Below, piece by piece: positions 1 to 11,010 of a stretch of 64,000 bases of DNA. The DNA lies in NCBI GenBank assembly GCA_030704615.1, contig CM060732.1, positions 51,131,053-51,195,052 on the forward strand. The letters are read 5' to 3'. Position numbers and translations under genes: made by a program. Under the pieces are notes generated by a model. That model searched no databases, was not told the origin of the DNA, and saw nothing but the letters and a program-made list of their open reading frames with translations. Numbering within the stretch: the stretch's first letter is position 1; each line of letters starts with the position of its first letter. Source of the stretch: Takakia lepidozioides. Taxonomy: Eukaryota; Streptophyta; Takakiopsida; Takakiales; Takakiaceae.

Positions 1-598
1 GGAGGAACGAGTGGTCATGGTGGGATTTGCTAAGGAGACACCACGTGGTAGTGGTGCTCCTAGCCAACCACTACCTCAACGTGCTCAAGGCAACAAGGGG
101 GCTCAGGTGAAGCTCAGGGAAGGGCAGAGAGGACCTCAGATGCAGGGGTCTCTCCCTTCATTTGCTGGCCAACAACGGGCGGATGTGGTGTGTTGGACAT
201 GTGGAGGACCCCATGTCAAGAAGGATTGCCCAGAGGGAGGCAAAGGGCCAACACATGCACAGTTGCAGTGTGGGCATTGTGGCAAGCACGGGCATGGAGA
301 GGCCCAATGTTATGGTTTGCATCCTGAGTTGCACCCAGGCCAGTTCCAAGGGAACAATGGTGGTTGGGGGCAAGGTGGAGCAGCCTAGAGAGGACGAGGT
401 GGCCAGCCACGAGGTGCAGCTCAGGGGCAAGCTCAACATGGCCAAGGACGGCGGAGGTCACGGTGTTGACCAAGGCATGGCCAACCGGCTTCAGCAGCTA
501 GAGCAGAGGCTCGCTGCCATGGCTACAGCTCAGGTGGTACCGGCTCTAAGGCCGGATGGTCCACCTCCTGCTCCTGAGGGAGGAGATATGGGAGGCAT
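1..598 (+). pseudogene. Ty3/gypsy gag 3' part, copy A (truncated)
   Basis: This is the C-terminal part of a retrotransposon Gag. Two zinc knuckles are visible, CWTCGGPHVKKDC (CX2CX3HX4C) and CGHCGKHGHGEAQC (the canonical CX2CX4HX4C). A Gln/Gly-rich tail follows. The frame is lost near 388 and the reading continues in another frame as a coiled segment (NRLQQLEQRL). The left end is cut by the window edge. The right end stops at the LTR of inverted copy B, directly after a stretch that in copies B and D continues into more gag-pol sequence, so copy B (or its remains) appears to sit in this element. The same gag occurs at 4583-5953 (-) and 25609-26970 (+). Gag packages the element RNA. This copy cannot encode a complete protein. 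Confidence 0.85.
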
Positions 599-612
599 GG
601 GATTCATGTGTG

Positions 613-1139
613 TGTCGTGCGCATACATATCGCTACACAACTACATCGTTGTCCAAACCACACCACACATAGATGCACAATAAAGTAGTTTGCCACAATA
701 GCTAGAAAGCTTGAAAGGACACACTGTTCACACAAGAAACATGAAATCCATCAACATCACTCCTTAAGATAATAGTCGAGCCAGGGGCACCCCAAGCTAT
801 GGGGACTCCACCCCACAACAACCTATACCCCTACATAAGCACACTCAGATTCTAAAGCATGAAGGAGCTCGGTCGCGCAGGCTCAACTCGAGAGAGATGA
901 GCTGCGCGATTGACGCTCTCGTGAAGATAAGACAGTTCAAGTGTCAAACTAAACTTGACACCTGATTTAACACTTGACCTAAATCCAAGTGTTAAATACA
1001 AATAACTAGCTTTATTCTAGTTAGTTTCACATTGTGCTTATTTAACTTGACAGCTGTCGTGCGCATACATATCGCTACACAAGTACATCGCTGTCCAAAC
1101 CACACCACACATAGATGCACAATAAAGTAGTCTGCCACA
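613..1139 (-). repeat. 3' LTR of copy B, with terminal direct repeats
   Basis: On the minus strand this begins TGTGGCAGAC directly after a G-rich polypurine tract and ends GCGCACGACA, so it has TG...CA ends. An about 85-base unit S occurs at both ends (1139-1055 and 697-613). Between them lies an about 355-base core that starts TGTCAAGTTA and carries a palindromic CTCGAGTTGAGC-type segment. The same S-core-S layout is found in the copy C LTR (11011-11714), with a different and longer S. Confidence 0.7.
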
Positions 1140-1140
1140 A

Positions 1141-1148
1141 TCGCCCCC
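1141..1148 (-). promoter_or_regulatory. Polypurine tract of copy B
   Basis: Minus-strand GGGGGCGA lies immediately before the TG that opens the LTR. It matches the GGGGGGCGAT at 11001-11010 in copy C. By analogy with LTR elements this is the plus-strand primer site. Confidence 0.6.
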
Positions 1149-1399
1149 ATAGCTGGTGGATAGGTCCTTCTAACTCCAGATAGCTACAAGATGTAATAAC
1201 CACAGCCGTACTAAGTCCTCTATCACTGGCCCTGTTGTACTCAAACTCTGTAGACCAAGAGGCCGGGTACAAGAGTAGCCCCATCGTTAGTCGCCGTCTT
1301 GCAATCTGTGAACTTGAGCCAGGATCTCGTGTGTTCAAGGTCTCCTAGTACCTTGGCCTTGCATTTCTTGTTAACCTCCCATGGTTGTATCCACTCCCA

Positions 1400-3398
1400 C
1401 TATCCAATGCATTGTGGACATAACCAATCCCCATCCGGAACCATCTCAAGAGGTGGAGTCAAGCATCCCATATGCCAACCTCTAGAGCATCGATCACACA
1501 CCAGCATGGTGGCTGCCCCTTTAGCAGACCCACACAACATGCACCTCAAACTTGCAGATACCACCGCCAGGTTTGGGTCAATCCTGCCATCGACATTCGG
1601 AAGGTGACATGGCGCACAATTACGCACATGATCCTTCCAAGTTATGCCATCCCGACCCTCCAAGACCAAGACGCCTGAGGGCAAGACCTCTCGAACCCTC
1701 AAAATAACACGTCCTGCAGTCACATCCAAGGTCGTAGGAGTAGTCTGCTGCAGATAGACATAGTCACGCTGAACCTATAGCCCATGGCTAACCAGGGTAA
1801 CTGAAGGTCCCAATCTCCTAGGTGTCCCTTCTGCAAGTCATACTTGCGCAAACCCCTCTTTACTGTCTGAACAACTCTCTCTGCCAAGCCATCGGCCTCA
1901 GGATGATCCCGCGAAGTGATGCGGTGGTCTATCAAGGCCTTGTCACACAAAGCCTGAAACTCCCCCAAGAACTCTCTCCCTTGGTCCGTGAGTACCTCAG
2001 CTGGAGCACCGAATCAGCTAAGCACACAATCTAAGAATGCATACGCAGCCCCCTCACTAGCCTTATCAGGCAATGGAACCAACTCAATCCACTTGGAGAA
2101 GTGCTCCACCATCACCAACACGTACTTGTTGTGGCGCATGGTCAGTGGCAACGGCCCTGCGAAGTCAAGACTTCACCTGTAGCCCAATCCCATGATCGGA
2201 AGAGGGTGCAATTGTGGAGTAGGGACGTTGAATGAAGCACGCACCCTGTCACACACCATGCACCTAGCCACAAATTGTTGCACCTCTGTGTACATACCAC
2301 GCCACCAATACTGCCCCTGAAGTAGACTATGAGTGCATCGCACCCCAAAATGCCCCAACTCCTCATGGGCATGCCGCACTAACCGTGCCCGCTATGCTGG
2401 GTGAGGCACAATCCTCACTCGACCATCCTCCCACACTCGGAGCAGGTGTGTCCCCTCCACTTGAACCTCTTGGCTCGTTGTAGGATCCGATCCCTCTCCT
2501 TGGCAGTCACAGTGGCTGCAGTGTCTCCAGTGCGGAGGTAGTCCAACACAACTGAATCCTCATGTATATCTTTGGCGCCACCTTGCTCATTGCTGGCCTC
2601 AGGGTCCTCAGACACTTGATCCACAGTCATCCCTATTGCAGGTCCAACCTGGCCTTCCGCTGCCAAGATACACAGAAATGCAGATACATGCCATCCGGGC
2701 ATCATCTCCTCGTCCATCTCACCATGCCACCAAGCTCCAGTGTCATCCTGCTGGCTCGTGCATGGATTGCGACTCAACCCATCTACATTGCGATTGACCA
2801 AACCCGGTCGATGCACCACCTGAAAGTCATACTCTTGAAGGATGAGTGCCCACCGTGCAAGCTTCCCCGTAAGCTTGTCTGACTCCATCAACCACTTGAG
2901 TGGTTGGTGATCCGTGACAAGGGTGAAGAGATTGCCGTATAGATAGCACCTGAAGTGTGCCACGGCCCACACTGCAACTAAGCATTCTCCCTCATATGAG
3001 CTATACTTAGACTGTGCAACGTTGTTCAAGCGGCTAGCATAAGCCACTACGAACTCTCTTCCCTCATTATCCACCTGTGTGAGCACCGCTCCAAGCCCCA
3101 GCATGCTCCAATCTATGTGCAGCTGAAAAGGACGCCCCCTGATAGGTCGTCTCAAGATGGGCGCCGAGGTCAACCTCGCCTTGAGTTCTTGAAAGACTTG
3201 TTATTGCTCTTCTTCCCACTGCCACTCCTGGTCCACCTTGGTCAGCTTGGTTAGAGCCTTTGCAATGGCACTAAATCCCTTAACAAACTGTCTATAATAG
3301 TTTGCTAACCCCATGAAAGCTCGAACTCGGCTCAGATCCGTGGGGCTTGGAACCTGTGCAATGGACTCTACTGCTGCAAATCCTTGCTTGTACCCCAC
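1400..3398 (-). pseudogene. Gypsy pol remnant: RNase H, integrase, PHD finger (copy B)
   Basis: From 3398 downwards the reading shows the RT connection (GLANYYRQFVKGFSAIAKAL), then RNase H with LHIDWSMLGLGAVL and VTDHQPLKWLMES (2415-3173). Next comes the integrase zinc-binding region with HEELGHFG and CMVCDRVRA (2173-2379), the integrase core end (HPEADGLAERVVQTVKRGLR, 1720-1968), and a C-terminal part (1400-1729). That last part has a PHD finger: CMLC, then LVCDRCSRGWHMGC, then WLCPQC (C4HC3 spacing), followed by a stop. PHD fingers normally bind the histone H3 tail. In many plant gypsy elements a chromodomain occupies this position. Frames change at least four times, so no functional polyprotein is made. 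The RT palm domain is missing. Confidence 0.8.
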
Positions 3399-3588
3399 AA
3401 TGGAGTGTGAGCAACCATGGCTGGCAACTCCGCCGTACCATGCAGGTCATCCTGCTCTGCTGGAGGTGGCATATCATCTGCATGGGCATTGCCCTCCAGC
3501 AACTCTCCAGGCCAACTAACTGCAGCTGTGAAGGTGGCTAGTGTTGGCATCTTGCTCCGCTGGGCAGCCGCAATACCCCCAATGAATG

Positions 3589-4038
3589 TCACATGGAGCT
3601 ATGCACGGCGACCATCCCCTGACTGCCATCCAGGCCTGTAGGATGCTGACTCCTCCCAGAAGTCCAGGGGAAGCCCATGGGATATAACACTGCTCCACCA
3701 ACGAGGACATCGTAAGAGACCGCGTCTGTCACAATGGCCTTGGCTCGCATCACTGAGCCATCTACAGGATGATCCGGCTGCAGTCTAATGACCAACTCAC
3801 GCCGTGTCATGCCCCGAGCCTGCTCTGATCCTACCAGAGATGTCTGTATCTGGAAAGGACAAGGCTCCATATCCGCCTCCATGAGGCCCAAACCTGCAAT
3901 AGTAGCTATGTCCAACATCAATGGCTGAGCTCCCGAGTCCAACAAGACCCGAAGTGGCCGGTACTTCTTGCCTGCCGGTCCACTCAAAGAGAAAATGTCA
4001 TCCTGGTTGTCTAACAAGACAACTCCAGGTGTCACCAT
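3589..4038 (-). pseudogene. Retropepsin-like aspartic protease fragment (copy B)
   Basis: An open segment of about 149 codons carries VLLDSGAQPLML, the D-S/T-G active-site signature of retroviral-type aspartic proteases. It follows VVLLDNQDDIFSLSG, and a flap-side region (YDVLVGGAVLYPMGFPW) follows the motif. It sits between gag and RNase H, as expected for gypsy elements. The homologous stretch in copy D (27120-27290) is frameshifted. The enzyme would cut the Gag-Pol polyprotein. Here it is isolated from gag by stops and frameshifts. Confidence 0.7.
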
Positions 4039-4582
4039 GGCGCGCTCAAAGGCTGGCCTAGCTGGCAGCTGCAGCTTGCCATGGCGCAGCCGTGGCAGTC
4101 TTGACCCTCAAATCCAAGGATCCCTCTGCCACTATACCTTCTACTAACTCCACAGAAGATGAAGTGACCTCCCCACTCTAACAGAGTGTTGCTGCTAGTC
4201 TGAACACTGCAGCTGGTCTTATCCCCGGCGTCGTAATCATGGTTGCCGAGAACAATGGGGCTTGACACACAGAGGTGGCTGCCCCCAACAACACACCGGC
4301 TGCACTAGCCTTGGCAGCAGGTGTCAGTGCTGCACGTGTAGCTCTCCCCAATGGCATAGAAACCTCCACCTCGGTAACAGTCGGGCGAGAACAAGGTGCC
4401 ATGGATGGCGTCGACACAGTCTCCCCAATATGAATGACTGAGGAAGCCTCGCCTGACGGCTTGCCTCCCCACGCTGTGGATCCAATTCCACCTCCGCACC
4501 TCGTGGCTCAAGAACTCGTGATGCTCCTCGAGTCACGGCTACAACAGACTCCACCTGCACTAGTGGTAGTGCTGCTCCGCAC

Positions 4583-5953
4583 ATGAATCCCATGCCTCCC
4601 ATATCTCCTCCCTCAGGTGCAGGAGGTGGACCATCCCGTCTGGGAGCCGGTACCGCGGCAGGAGCCCCTGCTCTAGCTGCTGAAGCCGGTTGGCCATGCC
4701 TTGGTCAACACCCTGACCTCCGCGTCCTTGGCCATGTTGAGCTTGGCCTGCACCTCGTGTCTGACCACCTTGTCATCTCTGGGCTGGTCCACCTCGCCCC
4801 CGGCCACCATTGTTCCCTTGGAACTGGCCTGGGCGCAACTCAGGATGCAAGTCATAACACTGAGCATCTCCATGCCCATACTTGCCACAATGCCCACACT
4901 GCAACTGTGCAGGCTGTGCTTGTGCCGGCCTTCTGCCACTCTCTGGGCAATCTCTCTTGACATGGGGTCCTCCACATGTCCAACATATACCCCCTGGTTG
5001 CTGTTGGCCTGCAAAAGATGCCACGGGCCTCTGCACCTGAGATCCCCTGTAAGCTCCATGGAACTTGGGTTGGGAAACCTTCCCCCCCTGACCACGCTGT
5101 TGGGCAGTCCCTTATGCCTATGGGCTGGCAGCTGCGCCTCGTGCAGGCATGTCCTTGCCAAATCCAATGGTAACAACTCGCTCCTCCACCATGTTGAGCT
5201 CAATCCGCTCAGCCAGCAGAAACACATCTGCTAATGTGGTTGGGCTGCTTGTAACAGGGTTGCATCCCGCACCCTTCTCCTGAGCTCCTTGTCCAAAATT
5301 CCATACCAGAACTGGATTGCCTGAGCTTCAGTAACCCCTTGGGTCACACTTATCAAGCGCCTCATACGAGTGTAGGCCTCTCGCAAGCTCTCACTGGGTT
5401 TGCGCTGGAAGTCTTGCAAACTTCGCAGCTTCTCTGTCCGTATACCTTGGTAGTTCCTCCGCAACTCCTGGAAGAACTCCACCACCGGGTTGAATCTAGG
5501 CACATGTGTTGTAGTCGTGGCAGAATGAGTAGTAGCCCTTTTGAACTGGTACCACCTGCAGAAGTACCGGCACTACTTGTTCACTACTAGTGCTGGCAGT
5601 GGGAGATATTGGTACTGATGCAGCTACTGGTCGCGTCATGCTCGAGTAATGGAGACGTAGTCAGGTGATACAATCACTCCTCCACTCCTCAATCTCTGCT
5701 TCATGTCCTTGCCTGAACTCGTGGTAATCGTCCATAGGCGGGCCTTCCAAATGCTGGAACAATCCCTTCCACGCCATGAATGGGGTGAATAGCTGTGGAT
5801 TGCGCATCTGCTGCAAATCACACCAGCTGTCGAACTCCTGGATAAAGTCATCCAACTCGATTGTGCCACAGCTCCAGAGTACCTACGAGGCCCCTTGGTA
5901 GCTCCATACATCTCCTCCATGTCGTCCCACAACAATGGCGAATGAAACTGCAC
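4583..5953 (-). pseudogene. Ty3/gypsy gag, copy B (frameshifted)
   Basis: Minus-strand segments in order are an acidic start and MDDFIQEFDSWCDLQQMRN (5855-5661), the capsid-like core with FFQELRRNYQGIRTEKLRSL and QFWYGILDKELRRRVRDATL (5503-5231), then zinc knuckles CWTCGGPHVKRDC and CGHCGKYGHGDAQC (5036-4773). The C-terminal tail is Gln-rich. At least three frame changes separate them. The sequence is close to copies A and D and is the most complete gag in the window. Confidence 0.8.
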
Positions 5954-6115
5954 ACCTGTTGATGAAGCCTCCGAGTCTGTGTCTGACTCTGCACTAGTTG
6001 AGGGTGGAGGTGAAGGTGGTCTAAAACAAACACCTCGTCTGGTGAACTACTCTCACTGCTACTGCCTGTAGCCATACTCCCCTTAGAACCCTTGGGTAAC
6101 TCCGTGATGACACTC

Positions 6116-6660
6116 ACAATGTGCACCTCCCCCACGTGACACTATAAGGCTCTAGTACTAATTCTAATAGTGACACGGGTGGGCACATGTTGCAGTTTAA
6201 GGGTCATATCCCAGTGGCTCAGGGCACCTGCACCTGCATCACCGCAAGAACTCCTATGGTGGGCTGGTCATCAACCCAGTCTCACCATAGAAGAAACACT
6301 GGTGGTCTTGCTGGTCATCACTCCCAGCCTCGCCACCGACAGCATACTCTAGGATTGACCGGTGATCAAATCCGGCCTAATCCCTATGAAAGCAAGCGCC
6401 CACACAAAACCAACATGGCACACACAGTCAAGCATGCAGGTGTTGGGGGGATCCAAACACAAGAAATCAAAACATCAACACCCCCACACCAAAATCCATC
6501 TCATTGCTGATCCTGCAGAATATCCCAGCCCAAAACCCCGGACTGACTGGCCTCCACCAAGAGAGGCTTTGGCAACTACAAGTACAAAGTAATGAAAATA
6601 GGAAAGAGAGGGAGGGGAAGAATAGAAGCCCGACCAAGCAAGATCTAATCCTGATCTATG
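6116..6660 (-). repeat. Retrotransposon 5' leader-like sequence of copy B
   Basis: The reverse complement resembles 25100-25560, just upstream of the copy D gag. Shared landmarks are the TGTGTGGGCG...GCTTTTATAGG region, a GATTTGATCACCG block, and repeated GGTGATGACCAG-type words. It lies between gag and the outer end of the element, so it is read as an untranslated leader. No LTR with S-core-S form is found beyond it. Confidence 0.45.
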
Positions 6661-6663
6661 CTA

Positions 6664-6945
6664 TCAACTGCCAGACTTTCTCAAAGTGCCTCGCTCTGCA
6701 TGATGGTAAGGTGTAGGAGATATATCTATGTCCAGAAACCTGCCACTAACCTTGTCCCAAGCTACAGTAGCTCGCTCTAACCAACCCTCCTCCTCTTTCT
6801 GCCAGGTAGAGACAAAGCAACACTCTGCTATCTCCCGCTCACTGAACACTAAAGAAAACAAAGGTAGGGTCTGATAGTCTCTCAACTCAAAAGCTTTGAG
6901 ATGGTTGCGGGTGTCCTCATTGCGAATGACTGCATCTCCTTCAAA
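6664..6945 (-). other. Unrecognised coding-like segment
   Basis: On the minus strand an open frame of about 95 codons (stop at 6664) reads like real protein: acidic and aromatic, with FEGDAVIRNEDTRNHLKAFE, REIAECCFVSTWQKEEEGW and AWDKVSGRFLDIDISPTPY. It is opened by TGA TGA on its 5' side. It may be an exon remnant of a captured host gene or part of the retrotransposon flank. I do not recognise the family. It has no counterpart near copy D that I can see. Confidence 0.3.
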
Positions 6946-7682
6946 CAGAACAAACGGGCATGATAATGGATTGCGAGACTCGAGGTCGGGTCTGTTTTGG
7001 GAGATGGTGCAGGTTTTGCGCCACTTGCAGCTTCATCAAGCTGTATCTCTAGCATACTCTGGAGAATATGCCACTGATGGGCGATTCTCTGGCCAGGGTG
7101 ATGGCCAGTGTGCATTAAGTCCGGTCGTGGCTTGGGTCAGCAGTGTTGCTAGATGCAGCTATAGTTGGGTCACGGGCTCATCGTCCACGGCTATGGTACC
7201 CGCACTGCTCAAGCGTGCATTTGATGGGGTGCAGCGGCCAGCACATCTCACAGTGGATAGCATTCTAGACACAGGGAGGTAGTCTCAGCGTGTGAGACAC
7301 GATGACCGTTCGCCTTTGGCTATGGCTGAGCAACGCAGAGTGCGGAGTACACTTCCCTCGATGGTCTCTCTGCCTACCGAGACGTTATAGGCAGTGAGTG
7401 GGGGGCGAGCATGTGAGGACCATGGGGTGCAGGCATCCATGGCACACGTGGGAGGTGCTCAAGGTTCAAGAGAGTTGGCAGCCAAGGTGACGATGAAGAT
7501 GAGGTTGGGGATTTTTCTCGGGTGGAGGAAGTCCTTGAGGATGAGATGATGGGGCAGGATGAGGCCTTGTCACTGACTGAGCAGGTAGAGAGTACTGCTC
7601 AAGAGGTTGCAACATAACAACCACTGGACGCGTCCTCTACCTCTAAGCCCACTGGACTTAAGGTTGCAGTTACGGAGGACAA

Positions 7683-10600
7683 TTAGGAGCCTGACATTGG
7701 ACCCATTTTCACCGGAGGAGAGAGACGACGTATATGGCGGTTCCTGAGGGCTTACATGAATTGCTTTGCCTTCAGTTTGAAGGACTTGGAAGCACTGAAG
7801 GGTCAAGAGATCCGTATTGAGTTGGCCACTGACACGCCAATCTTCGGAGACCCTATAGGTACAGTGACATGGAGAGGTCTTTGATTCAGATGAGGACTCA
7901 AGATCTCTGGGAGGCAGGTTTGGTGGAGCTCTCTTGTGGAGAGTATGCTTCAGCCACAGTGATGCCAGCCAAGAAGGATGTCTATGGCAATTGGACGGAG
8001 AGATGTATGTGCGGTGATTACCGGCCTGTAAATCGTCAGACCAAGTCCGATAAGTATTCCATGCCAACACCAGATGAGATCTTTGATGCCATCGGGCATG
8101 CTAAGGTCTTTAGCACTTTGGATTTACGATTTGGATATCACCAGTTGCCAATCAAGGAGGCGGACAAGCAGAAGACGACATTCTGGGGGATCAATGAGCA
8201 CGGCAAGGATTGCCTATATCAGTGGCGGTTCTTAACATTTGGGCTTAAGAATGCTCCTGCAGAGTTTCAGAGAGTCATGGATAGGATTCTAGCAGGGGTG
8301 GACTTTGCTCGGTGCTACATAGATGACATCATCATCTTTAGTGTTACGATGGAGGAGCATGAGAGACACCTTCAGGTGGTATTGGAGCGCTTGAGAGCGC
8401 ACAGATTGAAGTTGCATCCGGGGAAGTGCAAGTTTTTCCACAACTAGATTGAGTATCTGGGTCACATGATATATCCTGGAGGATTGGGGGTACAGCAGAC
8501 TAAGGTAGAGGCCATTGCACAAATTCCACGCCCCACGGATGTGAGCTGAGTTCAAGCTTTCATAGGGTTGGCAAACTATTATAGACGGTTTGTCAAGGGA
8601 TTTAGTACCATTGCAAAGGCTCTAACCAAGCTGACCAAGGTGGACCAGGAGTGGCAGTGGGAAGATGAACAGGAACGAGCTTTTCAAGAGCTCAAGGCGA
8701 GGTTGACCTCGGCGCCTATCCTGAGACGACCTATCAGGGGGCGTCCCTTTCAGCTACATACGGATTGGAGCATGTTGGGGTTTGGAGCGGTGCTCACACA
8801 TGTGGATGATGAGGGAAGAGAGTTTGTAGTGGCTTATGCTAGCCGCTCGAACAACGTTGTAGAGGCTAAGTACAGCTCATATGAGGGAGAGTGCTTAGCT
8901 GCAATGTGGGCCGTGACACACTTCAGGTGCTATCTATACGGCAATCTTTTCACCCTTGTCACGGATCACCAGCCACTCAAGTGGTTGATGGAGTCAGACA
9001 AGCTTACGGGGAAGCTTGCACGGTGGGCGGTCATACTCCAGGAGTATGACTTTCAGGTTGTGCATCGACCGGGTTTGGTCAATTGGGATGCGGATGGATT
9101 GAGTCGCAATCCATGCATGAGCCAGCAGGATGACACTGGAGCTCGGTGGCATGGTGAGACGGACGAGGAGATGGTGTCGGGATGGCACGCATCTGCATTT
9201 TTGTGTATCTTGGCATCGGGAGGTCAGGTTGGACCTACAACAGAGATGACTGTAGACGGAGTGTCTGAGGACCCTGAAGCTAGTGATGAGCCAGGTGGTG
9301 CCAGAGATATACATGAGGATTCGGCTGTGTTGGACTACCTCCGCACGGGAGACACGACAACCACTGTGACTGCCAGGGAGAGGGATCGGATTTTGCAACG
9401 AGCCAAGAGGTTCAAGTGGGAGAGGATACACCTACTTCGAGTGTGGGAGGATGGTCGGGTGAGGATTGTGCCTCACCCCACACAGCGTGCACGGTTAGTG
9501 CGGCATGCCCATGAGGAGTTGGGGCATTTTTGGAGTGCGACACACTCACAGTTTACTGCAAGGGCAGTATTGGTGGCGTGGTATGCATATAGAGGTGCAA
9601 CAGTTCGTGGCTAGGTGCATGGTGTGTGACAGGGTGCGTGCTTCATTCAACACCCTTACACCACAGTTGCATCCTTTACCAATCATGGGATTGGGCTACA
9701 GGTGGAGTCTTGACTTCGCATGACTGTTGCCACTGACTATGCGCCACCACAGATATGTGTTGGTGATGGTGGAGCACTTCTCCAAGTGGATTGAGTTGGT
9801 TCCATTGCCTGACAAGGCTAGTGAGGGGGCTGCGTATGCATTCTTGGATCGTGTGCTTAGCCGATTTGGTGCTCCAGCTGAGGTACTTACGGACCAAGGG
9901 AGAGAGTTCTTGGGGAGTTTCAGGCTTTGTGTGATAAAGCCTTGATAGACCACCGCACCACTTCTCGGGATCATCTTGAGGCCGATGGCTTAGCAGAGAG
10001 AGTTGTTCAGACGGTGAAGAGGGGTTTGCGCAAGTATGACTTGCAGAAGGGACACCTAGGAGATTGGGATTTTCAGGTTCTTTGGTTAGCCATGGGCTAC
10101 AGGTTCAGCAAACAAGCATCACTTGCCTCCTTCTCACCATATTTCCTTCTCTTTGGCCGAGAGCCGGATTTGCCTGCAGCCATTCGTAGGGACACTGCTC
10201 AAGTCCTTAACCTTGACGATCCGGACGTGTGGGTACGTGCATGTGATCAGCGCGCAGAGTTGTTCAAGAAAGTCATGCCCATGGCTTTTGAGAACCTTGC
10301 CATTGCACAACGCCGTGATACGTTGAGGTATGTCACTATACGTGGTGGAGGATATCGTCCTGGGGTTCGGAGGTTTAGCCCTGGTGACTATGTTTATTTG
10401 CAGCAGACTGCTCCTACGACTGTAGATGTTACTTCAGGGCGTGTTATTCTGAGGGTTCGAGAGGTGTTGCCCTCAGGGGTCCTGATCTTGGAGGGTTGGG
10501 ATGACATGACTTGGAAGGACCATGTGCGTAATTGTGCGCCATGTCACCTTCCTAATGTCGATGGCAGAATTGACCCAAACTTGGCAGTGACCTGCAGGTT

Positions 10601-10749
10601 TGAGGTGCATGCTCTGTAGGTCTGCCAAAGGGGCAGCCACCATGCTGGTGTGTGATCGATGCTCAAGGGGTTGGCATATGGGATGCTTGACACTACCTCT
10701 TGAGAAGGTTCCTGACGGAGATTGGTTGTGTCCAAACTGCTTGGGATAG
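7683..10749 (+). pseudogene. Gypsy pol: RT, RNase H, integrase, PHD finger (copy C)
   Basis: This is the best pol in the window. RT (7869-8447) shows MPTPDEIFDAIGHAKVFSTL, LDLRFGYHQLPI, LTFGLKNAPAEFQRVMD and the catalytic CYIDDIIIF (YxDD). A stop at 8446-8448 and another near 8547 interrupt it. RNase H (8568-9150) has LHTDWSMLGFGAVL, SSYEGECLAAMWAV and VTDHQPLKWLMES. The integrase is split: a damaged HHCC region (9490-9650), the core with LVMVEHFSKWIEL and VLTDQGREFLG (9727-9945), and the E-containing segment LEADGLAERVVQTVKRGLRK (9927-10619). After a frameshift near 10610 the PHD finger (LVCDRCSRGWHMGC, WLCPNC) ends at a stop at 10747-10749. A one-base lesion also lies near 7850. The encoded polyprotein would replicate and integrate the element, but this copy is dead. 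Confidence 0.88.
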
Positions 10750-11000
10750 TGGCAGTGGACATGACTGGAGGCAGCTAACAAGACATGAGAGGCCAAGCTC
10801 ATAGGAGTCAATACATGAGATCCCAAGCTCAAGTTCACAGGTTGCAAGACGGCGACTAACGATGGGGCAACTCTTGTACCCGGCCTCTTGATCTATCAAG
10901 TTTGAGTGTAGTAGGGATAGTGGTGGAGGATTTAGTGAGGCTATAGTCACTATCACATCTTGTGGCTACCTGGACTTAGAGGGACCTAAGCACCAGCTAG

Positions 11001-11010
11001 GGGGGGCGAT
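11001..11010 (+). promoter_or_regulatory. Polypurine tract of copy C
   Basis: GGGGGGCGAT directly precedes the TGTGTGGACT start of the LTR and is the counterpart of the tract in copy B. Confidence 0.6.

Larger units (their letters stand above)
613..6660 (-). mobile_element. Ty3/gypsy retrotransposon copy B, internally deleted
   Basis: Read on the minus strand the order is leader (6660-6116), gag (5953-4583), aspartic protease (4038-3589), RNase H (3398-2415), integrase (2379-1560), PHD finger (about 1560-1400), polypurine tract (1148-1141) and 3' LTR (1139-613). The order protease-RT/RNase H-integrase is that of the Ty3/gypsy (Metaviridae) group. The reverse transcriptase core seen in copy C (7869-8450) is absent, because protease-distal sequence joins straight to the RT/RNase H connection near 3400. 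Many frameshifts and stops interrupt the frames. No 5' LTR is recognisable at the high-coordinate end. The outer boundary near 6660 rests only on similarity to the leader of copy D and is approximate. Confidence 0.8.

Noticed and set aside
7570-8070. Minus-strand open frame of 166 codons inside copy C
   Set aside because: It overlaps clear plus-strand reverse transcriptase motifs and has none of its own.
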